Below are positions 9,350 through 16,035 of a stretch of DNA of 18,858 bases, piece by piece. The notes beneath the pieces were generated by a model, which worked only from the letters and a program-made list of their open reading frames with translations, did not search any database and was not told the DNA's origin. The first letter of the stretch is position 1; the number at the start of each line of letters is the position of its first letter. The DNA comes from DATBAK01 sp036787815 (lineage in GTDB: Bacteria > Actinomycetota > Acidimicrobiia > IMCC26256 > PALSA-610). The position numbers were made by a program, and so were the translations under genes. The stretch lies in assembly GCA_036787815.1 (NCBI GenBank), contig DAIQOP010000045.1, positions 1 through 18,858 of the forward strand, read 5' to 3'.

Positions 9350-9747
9350 GGCGCATGCTCGGAGCGCATCGTGACCCGCGCGGAGAGCCACGGATCGGGA
9401 ATGAGCGGCCCGACGAGCGGCAGGTCGGTGACCGACCGGTAGGTGACGGTCGCGACGACGAGGTCGCCGAGGCGCGCGCCGCCCGAGATGCTCACCTTCG
9501 CTCCTCCCAGCACCCGAGACGCGGCCGTCGGGCCGGAAGCGCCGACACTCGCCGCCCGAGCGGCTTCGCGCGCCGCGTGCACGACGAGCACCTCGTCACG
9601 GGCGACCAGCGCGAACTGCACGATCGCGAGCAGGAGCAGGACGACCGCCGGAAGCACGAGCGCGAGCTCGACCGCGGCCTGACCGTCGTCGGGGCGCGCG
9701 TGCAGGCGCGCGCCCCGACGACGAAGGCTGGTGCTCAGTGGATCCAC
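9346..9747 (-). CDS. tadE: TadE-like pilus assembly protein
   Basis: 133 residues from GTG 9747, which lies 13 bases inside the end of the pilin gene. The signature DDGQAAVELALVLPAVVLLLLAIVQFAL is the classic TadE-like N-terminal region: a prepilin-like glycine, then AAVE and a hydrophobic helix. It is followed by ARDEVLVVHAAREAARAAS, which is typical of the pfam TadE family. TadE is a minor pseudopilin that is inserted in the membrane and helps assemble Flp pili. The start is uncertain because the frame stays open farther upstream through the pilin gene; GTG 9747 is chosen as the nearest start to the conserved helix and agrees with the overlapping pattern in this operon. Confidence 0.85.
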   Translation of the reverse strand: MDPLSTSLRRRGARLHARPDDGQAAVELALVLPAVVLLLLAIVQFALVARDEVLVVHAAREAARAASVGASGPTAASRVLGGAKVSISGGARLGDLVVATVTYRSVTDLPLVGPLIPDPWLSARVTMRSEHAP

Positions 9748-9941
9748 TTCAGGACCCGGCCGATGACACCGTTGAAGATCGAACCGATTCCGTTCGACTT
9801 GGTGATCCAGCTCAGGAGCAGGCCGACGATCGCGGCCGCGGCCACGATCACGAGCGCGTACTCCGCCGTGGACTGACCTTCCTCTTCGAAGACCGCGCCG
9901 TGAATGACGCGGATGACACAGGACAGGATCAGGTCGAGCAC
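9735..9941 (-). CDS. Flp-like pilin (DUF4244 type)
   Basis: 68 residues from GTG 9941, preceded by GGAGG (9948-9952, minus strand) with 6-base spacing. The leader contains EEEG followed by QSTAEYALVIVAAAAIVGLLL: cleavage after Gly leaves Gln at +1, Glu at +5 and Tyr at +6, the rule for Flp and type IV pilins, then a hydrophobic helix of about 16-20 residues. The C-terminal tail is short (NGIGSIFNGVIGRVLKWIH). This matches the short actinobacterial pilins (Rv3656c/DUF4244 group, from memory). It is the probable structural subunit, processed by a prepilin peptidase that is not in this window. The 61-base spacer before it and its own strong ribosome binding site suit the highest-expressed gene of the cluster. 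Confidence 0.9.
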   Translation of the reverse strand: MLDLILSCVIRVIHGAVFEEEGQSTAEYALVIVAAAAIVGLLLSWITKSNGIGSIFNGVIGRVLKWIH

Positions 9942-9947
9942 GATGTA

Positions 9948-9952
9948 CCTCC
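9948..9952 (-). promoter_or_regulatory. strong ribosome binding site of the pilin gene
   Basis: GGAGG on the minus strand, 6 bases before GTG 9941. It is the clearest Shine-Dalgarno sequence inside the tad cluster and fits high pilin expression. Confidence 0.7.
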
Positions 9953-10002
9953 GAGAGAGCGCCTCGCGGCGCCGGATGTGGGATCGCTGACGCGCCGGGC
10001 AC

Positions 10003-10683
10003 TCAGAACCCGTGGAACCCCGCGGCGACCGCGGGGACGACGGTGAGCAACCCGAACGCGGGAAGCACGAGGAAGACGAGGGGGAAGAGGAGGCGCACCG
10101 GCACCGTGCGGGCGCGCGTCTCGGCGCGGCGGCGGAGGTCGCGGCGAGACTCGGCCGCCAGGCGGGCCAGGGCGTCGTTCACGGCGGCACCGAGACGCGA
10201 ACCCGTGGCGAGGAGCGACGTGAGCGACGCCAACCGCGGGTCGCGCCGCGCGGCGTCGTGCAGTGCCGACTCGAACGGCGCCCCGAGCCCGCACGCGGCG
10301 ACGACCCCCGCGAACGACTCGGCGACCGACGGTGGCGCCCATTCCGCGACCGTCGCCACCGCGGCGAACGGCGTTGCCCCGGCACTGATCGCGACCGCGA
10401 ACAGGTCGACGGCCGCGGGGAGCTCGCGTGCAAGGCGACCGTCGCGGCGCCGCGTCGCACGCCGGCGGGCCCAGCCGCCGAGCACCCGACCGACCGGCCC
10501 CGACCGTTCGAGGAGGCGCCGCGCACGCGCGACTCCGCGCTCGCCGATCGACGGCTCGCCCGCGAGCGCCCGCGGTGCGCGCCGCAGCCGGAGCGCGCGC
10601 TCCGACGCACCGATGCGCGCCGCGACCGTGTGCCCGGCAGCCAGCGCGAGCGCACCCCAGCCCAGTGCGAGCACGAACGTCAT
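10003..10683 (-). CDS. tadC: TadC-like type II secretion F-domain membrane protein
   Basis: 226 residues from ATG 10683. A first helix (residues about 3-22), a basic cytoplasmic stretch, then the T2SSF core (RLARELPAAVDLFAVAISAGATPFAAV, then LGAPFESALHDAARRDPRL, SRLGAAVNDALARLAAESR) and two C-terminal membrane helices (VRLLFPLVFLVLPAFGLLTVVPAV). This is the actinobacterial TadC, which with TadB forms the inner-membrane platform on which the TadA ATPase acts. It starts three bases after the tadB stop codon. The central helical domain has the usual order and about the usual length, and nothing appears broken. Confidence 0.9.
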   Translation of the reverse strand: MTFVLALGWGALALAAGHTVAARIGASERALRLRRAPRALAGEPSIGERGVARARRLLERSGPVGRVLGGWARRRATRRRDGRLARELPAAVDLFAVAISAGATPFAAVATVAEWAPPSVAESFAGVVAACGLGAPFESALHDAARRDPRLASLTSLLATGSRLGAAVNDALARLAAESRRDLRRRAETRARTVPVRLLFPLVFLVLPAFGLLTVVPAVAAGFHGF

Positions 10684-10686
10684 CGT

Positions 10687-11613
10687 TCAGCCGTCCTGCC
10701 GGAGCAGGAAGCGGATCCAGAGCGCGGCGACCGCTTCGAGGGTGAGCCCGACGAGCAGACAGGTGAGCCCGAAGGGCGTGCGGGTGAGCAGACCGACCTG
10801 GCGAGGATCGAGCACCGCGCACGCCGCGAGGTAGGCGATCGGCAGGCTCCCGACCACGATCGCCGACAATCGCGCCTGCGCCGACAACGCGCGCGCTTCG
10901 GCCGCGATCTCCGAACGATCGCGCAGCGACGACGCGAGACCGTCGAGGGCCTCCGCGGCGCGCCCGCCGGTCGTCGCGGCGACGACCAACGCGCCGGCGG
11001 CGCTGCTCACCCCCGGGTCGGAACGTTCACCGGCCCACGCCGCGAGCGCGTGCTCGAGCGGCGCACCGAGCGCGCAACGACGGTTGATGCGAGCGAACTC
11101 GGCGGTGAGCGGACCGTCGCCCCTGCCCAACGCGCCGAGCGCACCCGTCACCGTGCCGCCGGTGCGCAGCTCACTCGCGACGAGCTCGAGCGCGACCGGC
11201 AGCTCGGCCGCACATCGACGAGGTCCCCGGGCGCGCGCCGCGTAGAGACCGACCGGGCCGGCGACGATCACCGCGGCGACGGCAACCGGAGCGAAGACGA
11301 GATCGAGGCCGCCGGCCAGGCAGCCCGCCGCCAGCGCACCCAGCAGCCAGATCTGCAGCGCGGCACCGACGTCGGGAGCGACGTCGGCCGCGACGAGGGC
11401 CGCTTCGATCCGGTCGCCGACGAACGCGGGGATCCGGCTCGCGCCGGCACCGAGCGCTCGCGTGCGGTCCGTGACCTCGATCCGCCGCGCGTGCCGGCCC
11501 AGGGCCGCGCTCAGCACCGCGCCACCGATCGCGATCGGTATCGCGCGCGGACCGGCGATCGGCCACCGCGCCACGGCGCCGATCACCGCGAGCGGCGCGC
11601 CGTTCAGCGCCAC
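10687..11613 (-). CDS. tadB: TadB-like type II secretion F-domain membrane protein
   Basis: 308 residues from GTG 11613, which overlaps the end of tadA by 10 bases. An N-terminal hydrophobic segment (residues 8-38), a second pair near residues 88-125 (LQIWLLGALAAGCLAGG, then FAPVAVAAVIVAGPVGLY), the T2SSF domain (AAELPVALELVASELRTGGTVTGALGAL, then LGAPLEHALAAWA, TTGGRAAEALDGLASSLRDR) and C-terminal helices (LSAIVVGSLPIAYLAACAVL and FGLTCLLVGLTLEAVAALWI). It is the second platform protein of the pilus machine, in the usual tadA-tadB-tadC order. Family call is secure, and the exact start is slightly uncertain because several nearby GTG codons exist. Confidence 0.9.
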   Translation of the reverse strand: MALNGAPLAVIGAVARWPIAGPRAIPIAIGGAVLSAALGRHARRIEVTDRTRALGAGASRIPAFVGDRIEAALVAADVAPDVGAALQIWLLGALAAGCLAGGLDLVFAPVAVAAVIVAGPVGLYAARARGPRRCAAELPVALELVASELRTGGTVTGALGALGRGDGPLTAEFARINRRCALGAPLEHALAAWAGERSDPGVSSAAGALVVAATTGGRAAEALDGLASSLRDRSEIAAEARALSAQARLSAIVVGSLPIAYLAACAVLDPRQVGLLTRTPFGLTCLLVGLTLEAVAALWIRFLLRQDG

Positions 11614-12851
11614 GGGAATCCCTCCGCAAGGTCGATACCGGCGCGCCGAGCCGGCCGCGAAGGGGGCGCGACCGGCTCGAGCACCCCGTTGCGCCGCTCG
11701 AACAAGGCCCGCACCCGCGACGACGGGCGCGAGAGGTCGGAACCGAGCTCGGCGACCACCTCGACGCGACGCGCGCCGTCGGCCGCGCGGGCCACGAACA
11801 CAACCGCGTCGAGTGCCGCGGCGATCTGGTGCCGCACCGCCGCGATCGGCAGCGCGACACCGGCGAACAGCACCAGCGTTTCGAGGCGGCTGAGCGCGTC
11901 GGCGGGATTGTTCGCGTGCACCGTGGAGAGCGAGCCGTCGTGACCCGTGTTGAGCGCCTGCAGCATGTCGAGCGCCTCACCGCCCCGTACCTCGCCGACG
12001 ACGATCCGGTCGGGCCGCATCCGCAACGCGCACCGCACGAGCTCGCGCACCCCCGTCGCGCCGACGCCCTCCGCGTTGGCGGGGCGCGCCTCGAGCCGCA
12101 CGACGTGCGGCTGCGCGAGCCGCAGCTCGGCGGTCTCCTCGATCGTGACGATCCGTTCGCCGGGATCGATCGCGGACGAGAGCGCGTTCAGCAGGGTGGT
12201 CTTCCCCGCGCTCGTGGCGCCCGCGACGAGGAGGTTCCACCCGCCCCGCACCGCGGCCCGGAGGAATGCCCCACCCGCGTCGCCCACACCGAACGCCGCG
12301 AGCTCGACGGGCCGGCTCGAGAACCGCCGGATCGTGAGGCACGGACCGTCGGGTGCGAGCGGCGGCAGCACCGCATGCACGCGGGAACCGTCGGCGAGGC
12401 GAGCGTCGGCGATCGGTGACGAACGGTCGAGGCGCAACCCGAGTGGAGCGACGATGCGCTCCGCGATCCGGGCGATCGCCACGGCGTCGAGGCCGAGGTC
12501 GACCGCGACGAGTTGCCCGGCGCGCTCGACGTACGCGCGCCCGGGCCCGTTCACCATGATCTCGGTGACGTCGGGATCGGCGAGCAGGGGATCGAGCGGG
12601 CCGAGCCCATCGACCTCGCGCATCAGCTCGTCGAGCAACCGGTCGGCGTGATCGGAGTCGACGAGAGGCGCTTCGTCGCGCAGCAGGCCGGCCAGGTGCA
12701 CGCGCAGTGCCGCACGACCGCCACCCACGAGCGGAGGCGGATCCGCGTGCAACCGGTGCACAACCGCACGACGAACCGCGAGGTCTGCCGCGCCGACGTT
12801 CGAGCGGCCGTTCGCACGCGGCGGGGTCTCGAGGAGCGGAACGCCGGTCAT
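11604..12851 (-). CDS. tadA: TadA/CpaF pilus assembly secretion ATPase
   Basis: 415 residues from ATG 12851, overlapping the TGA of tadZ (ATGA). The hexameric motor that drives pilus assembly, it shows the N-terminal domain (GLGPLDPLLADPDVTEIMVNGPGRAYVER, about 82-110), Arg-containing strand TIRRF (173-177), Walker A GATSAGKT (211-218), the Asp/Glu box (IVTIEETAEL), Walker B-like IVVGEVRGGEA (283-293) and the His box TGHDGSLSTVHANN (302-315). All are intact, so it should be an active ATPase. Length is normal for actinobacterial TadA (compare Rv3659c). The longer open frame upstream of 12851 is a shadow of tadZ. Very secure. Confidence 0.96.
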   Translation of the reverse strand: MTGVPLLETPPRANGRSNVGAADLAVRRAVVHRLHADPPPLVGGGRAALRVHLAGLLRDEAPLVDSDHADRLLDELMREVDGLGPLDPLLADPDVTEIMVNGPGRAYVERAGQLVAVDLGLDAVAIARIAERIVAPLGLRLDRSSPIADARLADGSRVHAVLPPLAPDGPCLTIRRFSSRPVELAAFGVGDAGGAFLRAAVRGGWNLLVAGATSAGKTTLLNALSSAIDPGERIVTIEETAELRLAQPHVVRLEARPANAEGVGATGVRELVRCALRMRPDRIVVGEVRGGEALDMLQALNTGHDGSLSTVHANNPADALSRLETLVLFAGVALPIAAVRHQIAAALDAVVFVARAADGARRVEVVAELGSDLSRPSSRVRALFERRNGVLEPVAPPSRPARRAGIDLAEGFPWR

Positions 12852-13564
12852 GCCGCGTGTCCCCGCGACACCGACACCCCCAGCCCTTCGAGCAGCGTGC
12901 GCACGGGCCGCGCCAGGGCATCGGGAAGCCGCGAGACAAGGACGCCGGCATCGACGACCCGCGCGATCGCGGCCCGCGCGGGCACCGACGCGAGCACCGG
13001 AAGCCCCAGCACATCGGCGACCTCGCGCGCGCCGAGCGCCCGGCCCGGCTCCTCGACCACCACGACTCCGGACGCCGCGCGCACCAACTCGTGGGCCGCG
13101 GCGCGTCGCAACGCGAGGTAGCAGGGACGCAACACCACGACCGAGTAGTCCGACACCTCGACGAGCGCGCGGGCGGCGGCATCGTCGGCCCGGCCGCAAT
13201 CGGCGACGACGGCGACACCCTCGTCGCGCAGCACCATGCCGAGCGCGGCTCCGGCTTCGCCCGTCGCGTCGCCGCCGGCCGCGCCCGGCGGGAGGAGCCC
13301 AAGACCGGGCCCCGCGTCGATCATGAGCCGTGCCAACGCATCGGCCGGGGCCTGCGGGCCCACGGCCAGCCAGTCGCGTACGCCCCGGCTCTCGCCGAGC
13401 GGCGAGCCACCGAGCGCGGTGGGCGCGAGCCCGAGCACGGCCGCCTGGTCGCCGTCGAGGTCGACGAGGCGCGCGCCACGATCGCCGGCAAGCACGACCG
13501 CGCAGGCCGCGGCCACCACCGAGGTTCCCGAGCCACCTTTCGGTGACCACAGAGACAACAACAT
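12848..13564 (-). CDS. TadZ/Ssd-type ParA-like protein with a deviant Walker A
   Basis: 238 residues from ATG 13564 with a GGAGGG ribosome binding site at 13569-13574. The fold is MinD/ParA-like: strand plus P-loop SLWSPKGGSGTSVVAAA at the N-terminus, VDLDGDQAAVLGL, and later VVADCGRADDAA and VLASVPARAAIARV. The P-loop has the signature Lys (KGG) but reads GTS where active ParA ATPases have GKT/S, so the catalytic Lys is missing and ATP hydrolysis is doubtful. This degeneration is common in CpaE/TadZ and in Ssd (Rv3660c), the homolog at the same position. In pilus systems TadZ localises the assembly machine at the pole; Ssd has been linked to septum regulation. First gene of the operon. Confidence 0.9.
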   Translation of the reverse strand: MLLSLWSPKGGSGTSVVAAACAVVLAGDRGARLVDLDGDQAAVLGLAPTALGGSPLGESRGVRDWLAVGPQAPADALARLMIDAGPGLGLLPPGAAGGDATGEAGAALGMVLRDEGVAVVADCGRADDAAARALVEVSDYSVVVLRPCYLALRRAAAHELVRAASGVVVVEEPGRALGAREVADVLGLPVLASVPARAAIARVVDAGVLVSRLPDALARPVRTLLEGLGVSVSRGHAA

Positions 13565-13568
13565 TGCA

Positions 13569-13574
13569 CCCTCC
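13569..13574 (-). promoter_or_regulatory. ribosome binding site of tadZ
   Basis: GGAGGG on the minus strand, followed four bases later by ATG 13564. The same bases are part of a palindromic CCTCCCGAGGGAGG at 13570-13583, so the site could be occluded by a short hairpin. Confidence 0.55.
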
Positions 13575-13700
13575 CGAGGGAGGCGCCCAGAGCAGGGCGC
13601 GTCGAACCGACCTCGGGAAAGTGCGGGGGAAGAGCCGTGAACTTACGGTCGATCGGCACGCGAGTCAAGCGCGACTGCCGCGGAAATCACTTCGCGCGCC

Positions 13701-13706
13701 GTACGC
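13701..13706 (+). promoter_or_regulatory. possible -10 box of a leaderless promoter for the HAD gene
   Basis: TACGCT (TANNNT type) lies eight bases before ATG 13715, the spacing expected when transcription starts at or next to the start codon. No Shine-Dalgarno sequence is present before this ATG. I see no good -35 box. Confidence 0.4.
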
Positions 13707-13714
13707 TGGGCGCG

Positions 13715-14509
13715 ATGGAGGCGGCGTTCTTCGACCTCGACAAGACGATCATCGCGAAGAGCTCCGTCCTCGCGTTCGGACGGCCGCTCTACCGCGAGGG
13801 TCTGATCAGCCGATCGGTGATCGTGCGCTCGATCTATGCGCAGATCGTCTACATGCTCGTCGGCGCGGACGAAGCGAAGATGGAGAAGGTGCGAGAGTCG
13901 ATGCTGCGACTCACCAAGGGATGGGACCAGCAACACGTCGCGGAGATCGTGCGCGAAACGCTCGAGGCCACGATCCAACCGATCATCTACGCCGAGGCCC
14001 TGGATCTCATCCGCGAGCACAACGCGGCGGGGCGACGCACCGTGATCATCTCGTCGTCGCCGTTCGAGGTCGTCGCTCCCCTCGCCGATTACCTCGGTGT
14101 CGACGACGCGATCGCGACACGCGCCGAGATCGACGACCAGGGTCGCTACACGGGAGAGCTCGAGTTCTACGCGTACGGCGAGCACAAGGCGGAGGCGATC
14201 CGGGCGAAGGCCGAAGCCGAGGGCATCGACCTCTCGGCCTCCTACGCCTACTCCGATTCCATCACCGATCTCCCGATGCTCGAGAGCGTGGGGCATCCCG
14301 TCGTGGTGAACCCCGATCGCGATCTCGCACGCGCCGCGGCGGAGCGCGAGTGGGAGGTCCGCAAGTTCGTCCGGCCCGTTCGCCTGCGCGATCGCATGCC
14401 GGTTCCCACCACGGCACCCACGATCGCCGCGAGCAGCGCGGCCGCGGCCTTCGGCACCGGTGTCGTGCTCTACCTGATCTGGCGGCGCCGGCTCTCGACC
14501 GCACGGTGA
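13715..14509 (+). CDS. HAD-IB family (SerB-like) phosphatase with C-terminal membrane helix
   Basis: 264 residues from ATG 13715; a GTG at 13637 is possible but adds an unconserved leader. HAD motifs are complete: I, FDLDKT (residues 6-11, nucleophile Asp7); II, Ser in IISSSP; III, Lys in EHKAEAI; IV, SDSITDLPM. The protein resembles phosphoserine phosphatase-like HAD-IB enzymes, and the last 35 residues hold one hydrophobic helix (AASSAAAAFGTGVVLYLIWRR) that probably tethers it to the membrane. Rv3661 of M. tuberculosis, of the same family, sits divergently next to the tad genes at the same spot, so this neighbourhood is ancient. Its substrate is unknown; a phosphomonoester such as lysophosphatidate or phosphoserine is possible. 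The stop overlaps the next gene (GTGA). Confidence 0.92.
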   Translation: MEAAFFDLDKTIIAKSSVLAFGRPLYREGLISRSVIVRSIYAQIVYMLVGADEAKMEKVRESMLRLTKGWDQQHVAEIVRETLEATIQPIIYAEALDLIREHNAAGRRTVIISSSPFEVVAPLADYLGVDDAIATRAEIDDQGRYTGELEFYAYGEHKAEAIRAKAEAEGIDLSASYAYSDSITDLPMLESVGHPVVVNPDRDLARAAAEREWEVRKFVRPVRLRDRMPVPTTAPTIAASSAAAAFGTGVVLYLIWRRRLSTAR

Positions 14510-15480
14510 CCGATCGCTTCGGTCTCGCGGTGTTGCCCACGCCTCTCGACGAGGCCCCGCGACTCACCGCGGCGCTCGGCGGGCCGCGCGTCCTCGTGAA
14601 GCGCGACGATCTCACCGGGCTCGCGCTCGGCGGCAACAAGGCCCGCAAGCTCGAGTTGCTCGCCGCGCAGGCGCGCCACGACGGCGCCGACGTCCTCGTC
14701 ACGGGCGGCGGCCGGCAGAGCAACCACGCGCGACTCACCGCGGCCGCGGCCAATCGGCTCGGCATCGATTGCCATCTCGTGCTCGCCGGGCCGCGGCCCG
14801 ACACGCCGACCGGCAACCTGCTCCTCGACGGGCTCATGGGGGCCACGATCGAATTCGGCGCGAGCGATCACTACGCCCGGCTCGAGCAGGCGATCGTCGA
14901 CGCGGGCGCGCGCCTCGCGTCCGCCGGCCGGCGACCGTTCACGATCCCCATCGGCGGCGCGTCGGTCACCGGCGTGGTCGCGTACGCCGACGCCGTCGAC
15001 GAGCTCCTCCCGCAGCTCCACGACGCGGAGGTGGCGGGCACGCGCTGGATCGTCGTTGCCGACGGCTCCGGCGGCACGCACGCCGGCATCCTCGCGGGCC
15101 TGGGAGCCGAAGCGATCCGGGTCGTCGGCGTCGACGTCGGCACCCGCCCGGATCTCGACGACGCGGTCGCGCGCCTCGCGACCGAAGCGGCGGCGGCGAG
15201 CGGCCGAGTCCGACCGACGGGCGAGGTGGTCGTCGACCACGACCATGTCGGCGCCGGCTACGGCGAGATCAGCACCGCGGCCGTGGAGGCGATGACGATC
15301 GCGGCGCGTACTGAAGGCCTCGTGCTCGATCCCGTCTACACGGGCAAGGCCATGGCCGCGCTCCTCACACGGGTGCGCGACGGACGGATCGGCGCGGCCG
15401 ACTCGGTGGTGTTCTGGCACACCGGTGGCGCGCCCGCGCTGTTCGATCCGCGCTACGCGCAGTGCTTCGACGGCGCGTGA
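14506..15480 (+). CDS. PLP-dependent D-cysteine desulfhydrase / ACC deaminase family enzyme
   Basis: 324 residues from GTG 14506, overlapping the HAD gene's TGA. Tryptophan-synthase-beta-type fold: LVKRDDLTGLALGGNKARKLE carries the PLP lysine at residue 45, TGGGRQSNHAR carries the substrate-contacting Ser (residue 72), and DGSGGTHAG is the phosphate-binding loop. Near the C-terminus the sequence reads DPVYTGKAMAAL and FWHTGGAPALF. ACC deaminase has Glu after the catalytic Tyr (DPVYEGK) and Leu near the end, whereas D-cysteine desulfhydrases have Thr at these places; here Thr is present at both. The product is thus more likely to cleave D-cysteine (to pyruvate, ammonia and sulfide) or a similar D-amino acid than ACC. 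The pairing with a HAD phosphatase is not explained. The family is secure, the exact substrate inferred. Confidence 0.9.
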   Translation: MTDRFGLAVLPTPLDEAPRLTAALGGPRVLVKRDDLTGLALGGNKARKLELLAAQARHDGADVLVTGGGRQSNHARLTAAAANRLGIDCHLVLAGPRPDTPTGNLLLDGLMGATIEFGASDHYARLEQAIVDAGARLASAGRRPFTIPIGGASVTGVVAYADAVDELLPQLHDAEVAGTRWIVVADGSGGTHAGILAGLGAEAIRVVGVDVGTRPDLDDAVARLATEAAAASGRVRPTGEVVVDHDHVGAGYGEISTAAVEAMTIAARTEGLVLDPVYTGKAMAALLTRVRDGRIGAADSVVFWHTGGAPALFDPRYAQCFDGA

Positions 15481-15496
15481 CCTGCAGCTGAACGCA

Positions 15497-15524
15497 AACG
15501 ACGCCGGGTAAACCCGGCGTCGTT
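15497..15524. terminator. strong bidirectional hairpin terminator
   Basis: AACGACGCCGGG and CCCGGCGTCGTT form a perfect 12-bp stem with a TAAA loop, 17 bases after the PLP enzyme stop codon and 17 bases past the stop of the convergent microprotein. It probably ends transcription from both sides. Confidence 0.85.
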
Positions 15525-15541
15525 CACGGTTGCACGATCGC

Positions 15542-15616
15542 TTATGCGGCGCGGACCTTGCGGGCCACCGCGGCACCGAGCGCAACGAGCACCAGGAGTA
15601 GCAAGAGCTTCTTCAC
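15542..15616 (-). CDS. 24-residue membrane microprotein (DLW-39-like)
   Basis: From GTG 15616 to TAA 15542-15544, 24 residues: a start of two lysines, a run of Leu/Val/Ala (LLLLLVLVALGAAVA), and a basic C-terminus ARKVRAA. A textbook ribosome binding site GAGGAGG (15622-15628, minus strand) with 5-base spacing and a TACAGT -10-like hexamer (15647-15652) about 30 bases upstream support expression. Actinobacteria carry short proteins called DLW-39 that begin with the same KKLLLL...YRKV pattern but continue to about 39 residues ending near a DLW motif; this one stops earlier. It should be a single membrane-spanning peptide. Too short to have been called in many pipelines. Function unknown; toxin-like or membrane-protein-modulating roles are guesses. 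Confidence 0.7.
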   Translation of the reverse strand: MKKLLLLLVLVALGAAVARKVRAA

Positions 15617-15621
15617 GATGT

Positions 15622-15628
15622 CCTCCTC
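15622..15628 (-). promoter_or_regulatory. ribosome binding site of the microprotein
   Basis: GAGGAGG on the minus strand, 5 bases before GTG 15616; it is the main evidence that the 24-codon frame is translated. Confidence 0.7.
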
Positions 15629-15646
15629 GGCGGGCTGGTGGCTCGC

Positions 15647-15652
15647 ACTGTA
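15647..15652 (-). promoter_or_regulatory. possible -10 box of the microprotein gene
   Basis: TACAGT on the minus strand. No clear -35 box was found. Confidence 0.35.
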
Positions 15653-15721
15653 CCGGAGGCGATGCGGTAACGGTGCGTCGACCCGAGAAGTCGCGTCAGC
15701 GCGTTCTGGCATGATCACGAC

Positions 15722-15815
15722 GGAGGTGAACGGGGTCTGGTGGCCCCCCTCGTCTTCAACACGAGTGGGACGGGCGAACCCCGTCCGGTGGGTTCGATTC
15801 CTGCCACCTCCGCCA
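15722..15815 (+). tRNA. selC: selenocysteine tRNA, tRNA-Sec(TCA)
   Basis: 94 bases including an encoded CCA. The acceptor GGAGGTG pairs with CACCTCC (7 bp). The D arm is GGGGTC-TGGT-GGCCCC, a 6-bp stem with a minimal 4-base loop, the hallmark of tRNA-Sec. The anticodon arm CTCGT-CTTCAAC-ACGAG presents TCA, reading UGA. A long variable arm follows (GGACGGG with CCCGTCC, 7 bp), then a T arm GTGGG-TTCGATT-CCTGC and G-CCA. All match the Escherichia coli selC plan, except that acceptor plus T stems total 12 bp rather than the 13 bp (8/5) of E. coli. It is placed between the microprotein and a secreted-protein gene, read on the plus strand. It delivers selenocysteine at UGA with SelB; no selA, selB, selD or SECIS-bearing gene is in this window. 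Identification is very secure. Confidence 0.96.
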
Positions 15816-15894
15816 TTCACCATCCGACCGGGCTTCGTGACCCGATCGCGCGCCACGCGCGTTCGGTGCGCCCGAAGGTCCCGAGTCGGGCGGG

Positions 15895-15927
15895 TCGTGC
15901 GACACAATCTTCGACTGTGTATCACGA
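15895..15927. promoter_or_regulatory. imperfect 12-bp inverted repeat upstream of the secreted-protein gene
   Basis: TCGTGCGACACA (15895-15906) and TGTGTATCACGA (15916-15927) are inverted, with 10 of 12 positions matching, around a 9-base spacer. It is in the 227-base spacer between selC and the gene at 16043. It may be an operator or an RNA hairpin; there is no T tract after it, so a terminator for selC is unlikely. Nothing else in 15816-16042 stands out. Confidence 0.55.
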
Positions 15928-16027
15928 TCTGAGGCGATCCCACATGCGAATCCGAGGATTCCACCTCAAGGTGCCCCCGTTGCCGTTCCGACGCGTAGAG
16001 CGTCACGACGACCGGTCTCGAGGTCCG

Positions 16028-16035
16028 AAGGGGGA
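16028..16035 (+). promoter_or_regulatory. ribosome binding site deciding the start at 16043
   Basis: AAGGGGGA, seven bases before ATG 16043. It favours this start over the in-frame ATG at 15944. Confidence 0.6.

Noticed and set aside
7670..9442. A 590-residue fusion reading through the N gap
   Set aside because: The gap and duplicated 55-mer add 155 bases, which is not a multiple of three, so the frame after the gap is false.
10012..11943. A 643-codon plus-strand open frame opposite tadB/tadC
   Set aside because: Arg/Ala/Glu-rich, no motif, antisense to well-conserved genes; a GC shadow.
13330..15480. A 716-codon plus-strand frame covering the tadZ antisense, HAD gene and PLP enzyme
   Set aside because: Only the part from GTG 14506 is real (PLP enzyme). 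Upstream it is antisense or out of frame to the HAD gene.
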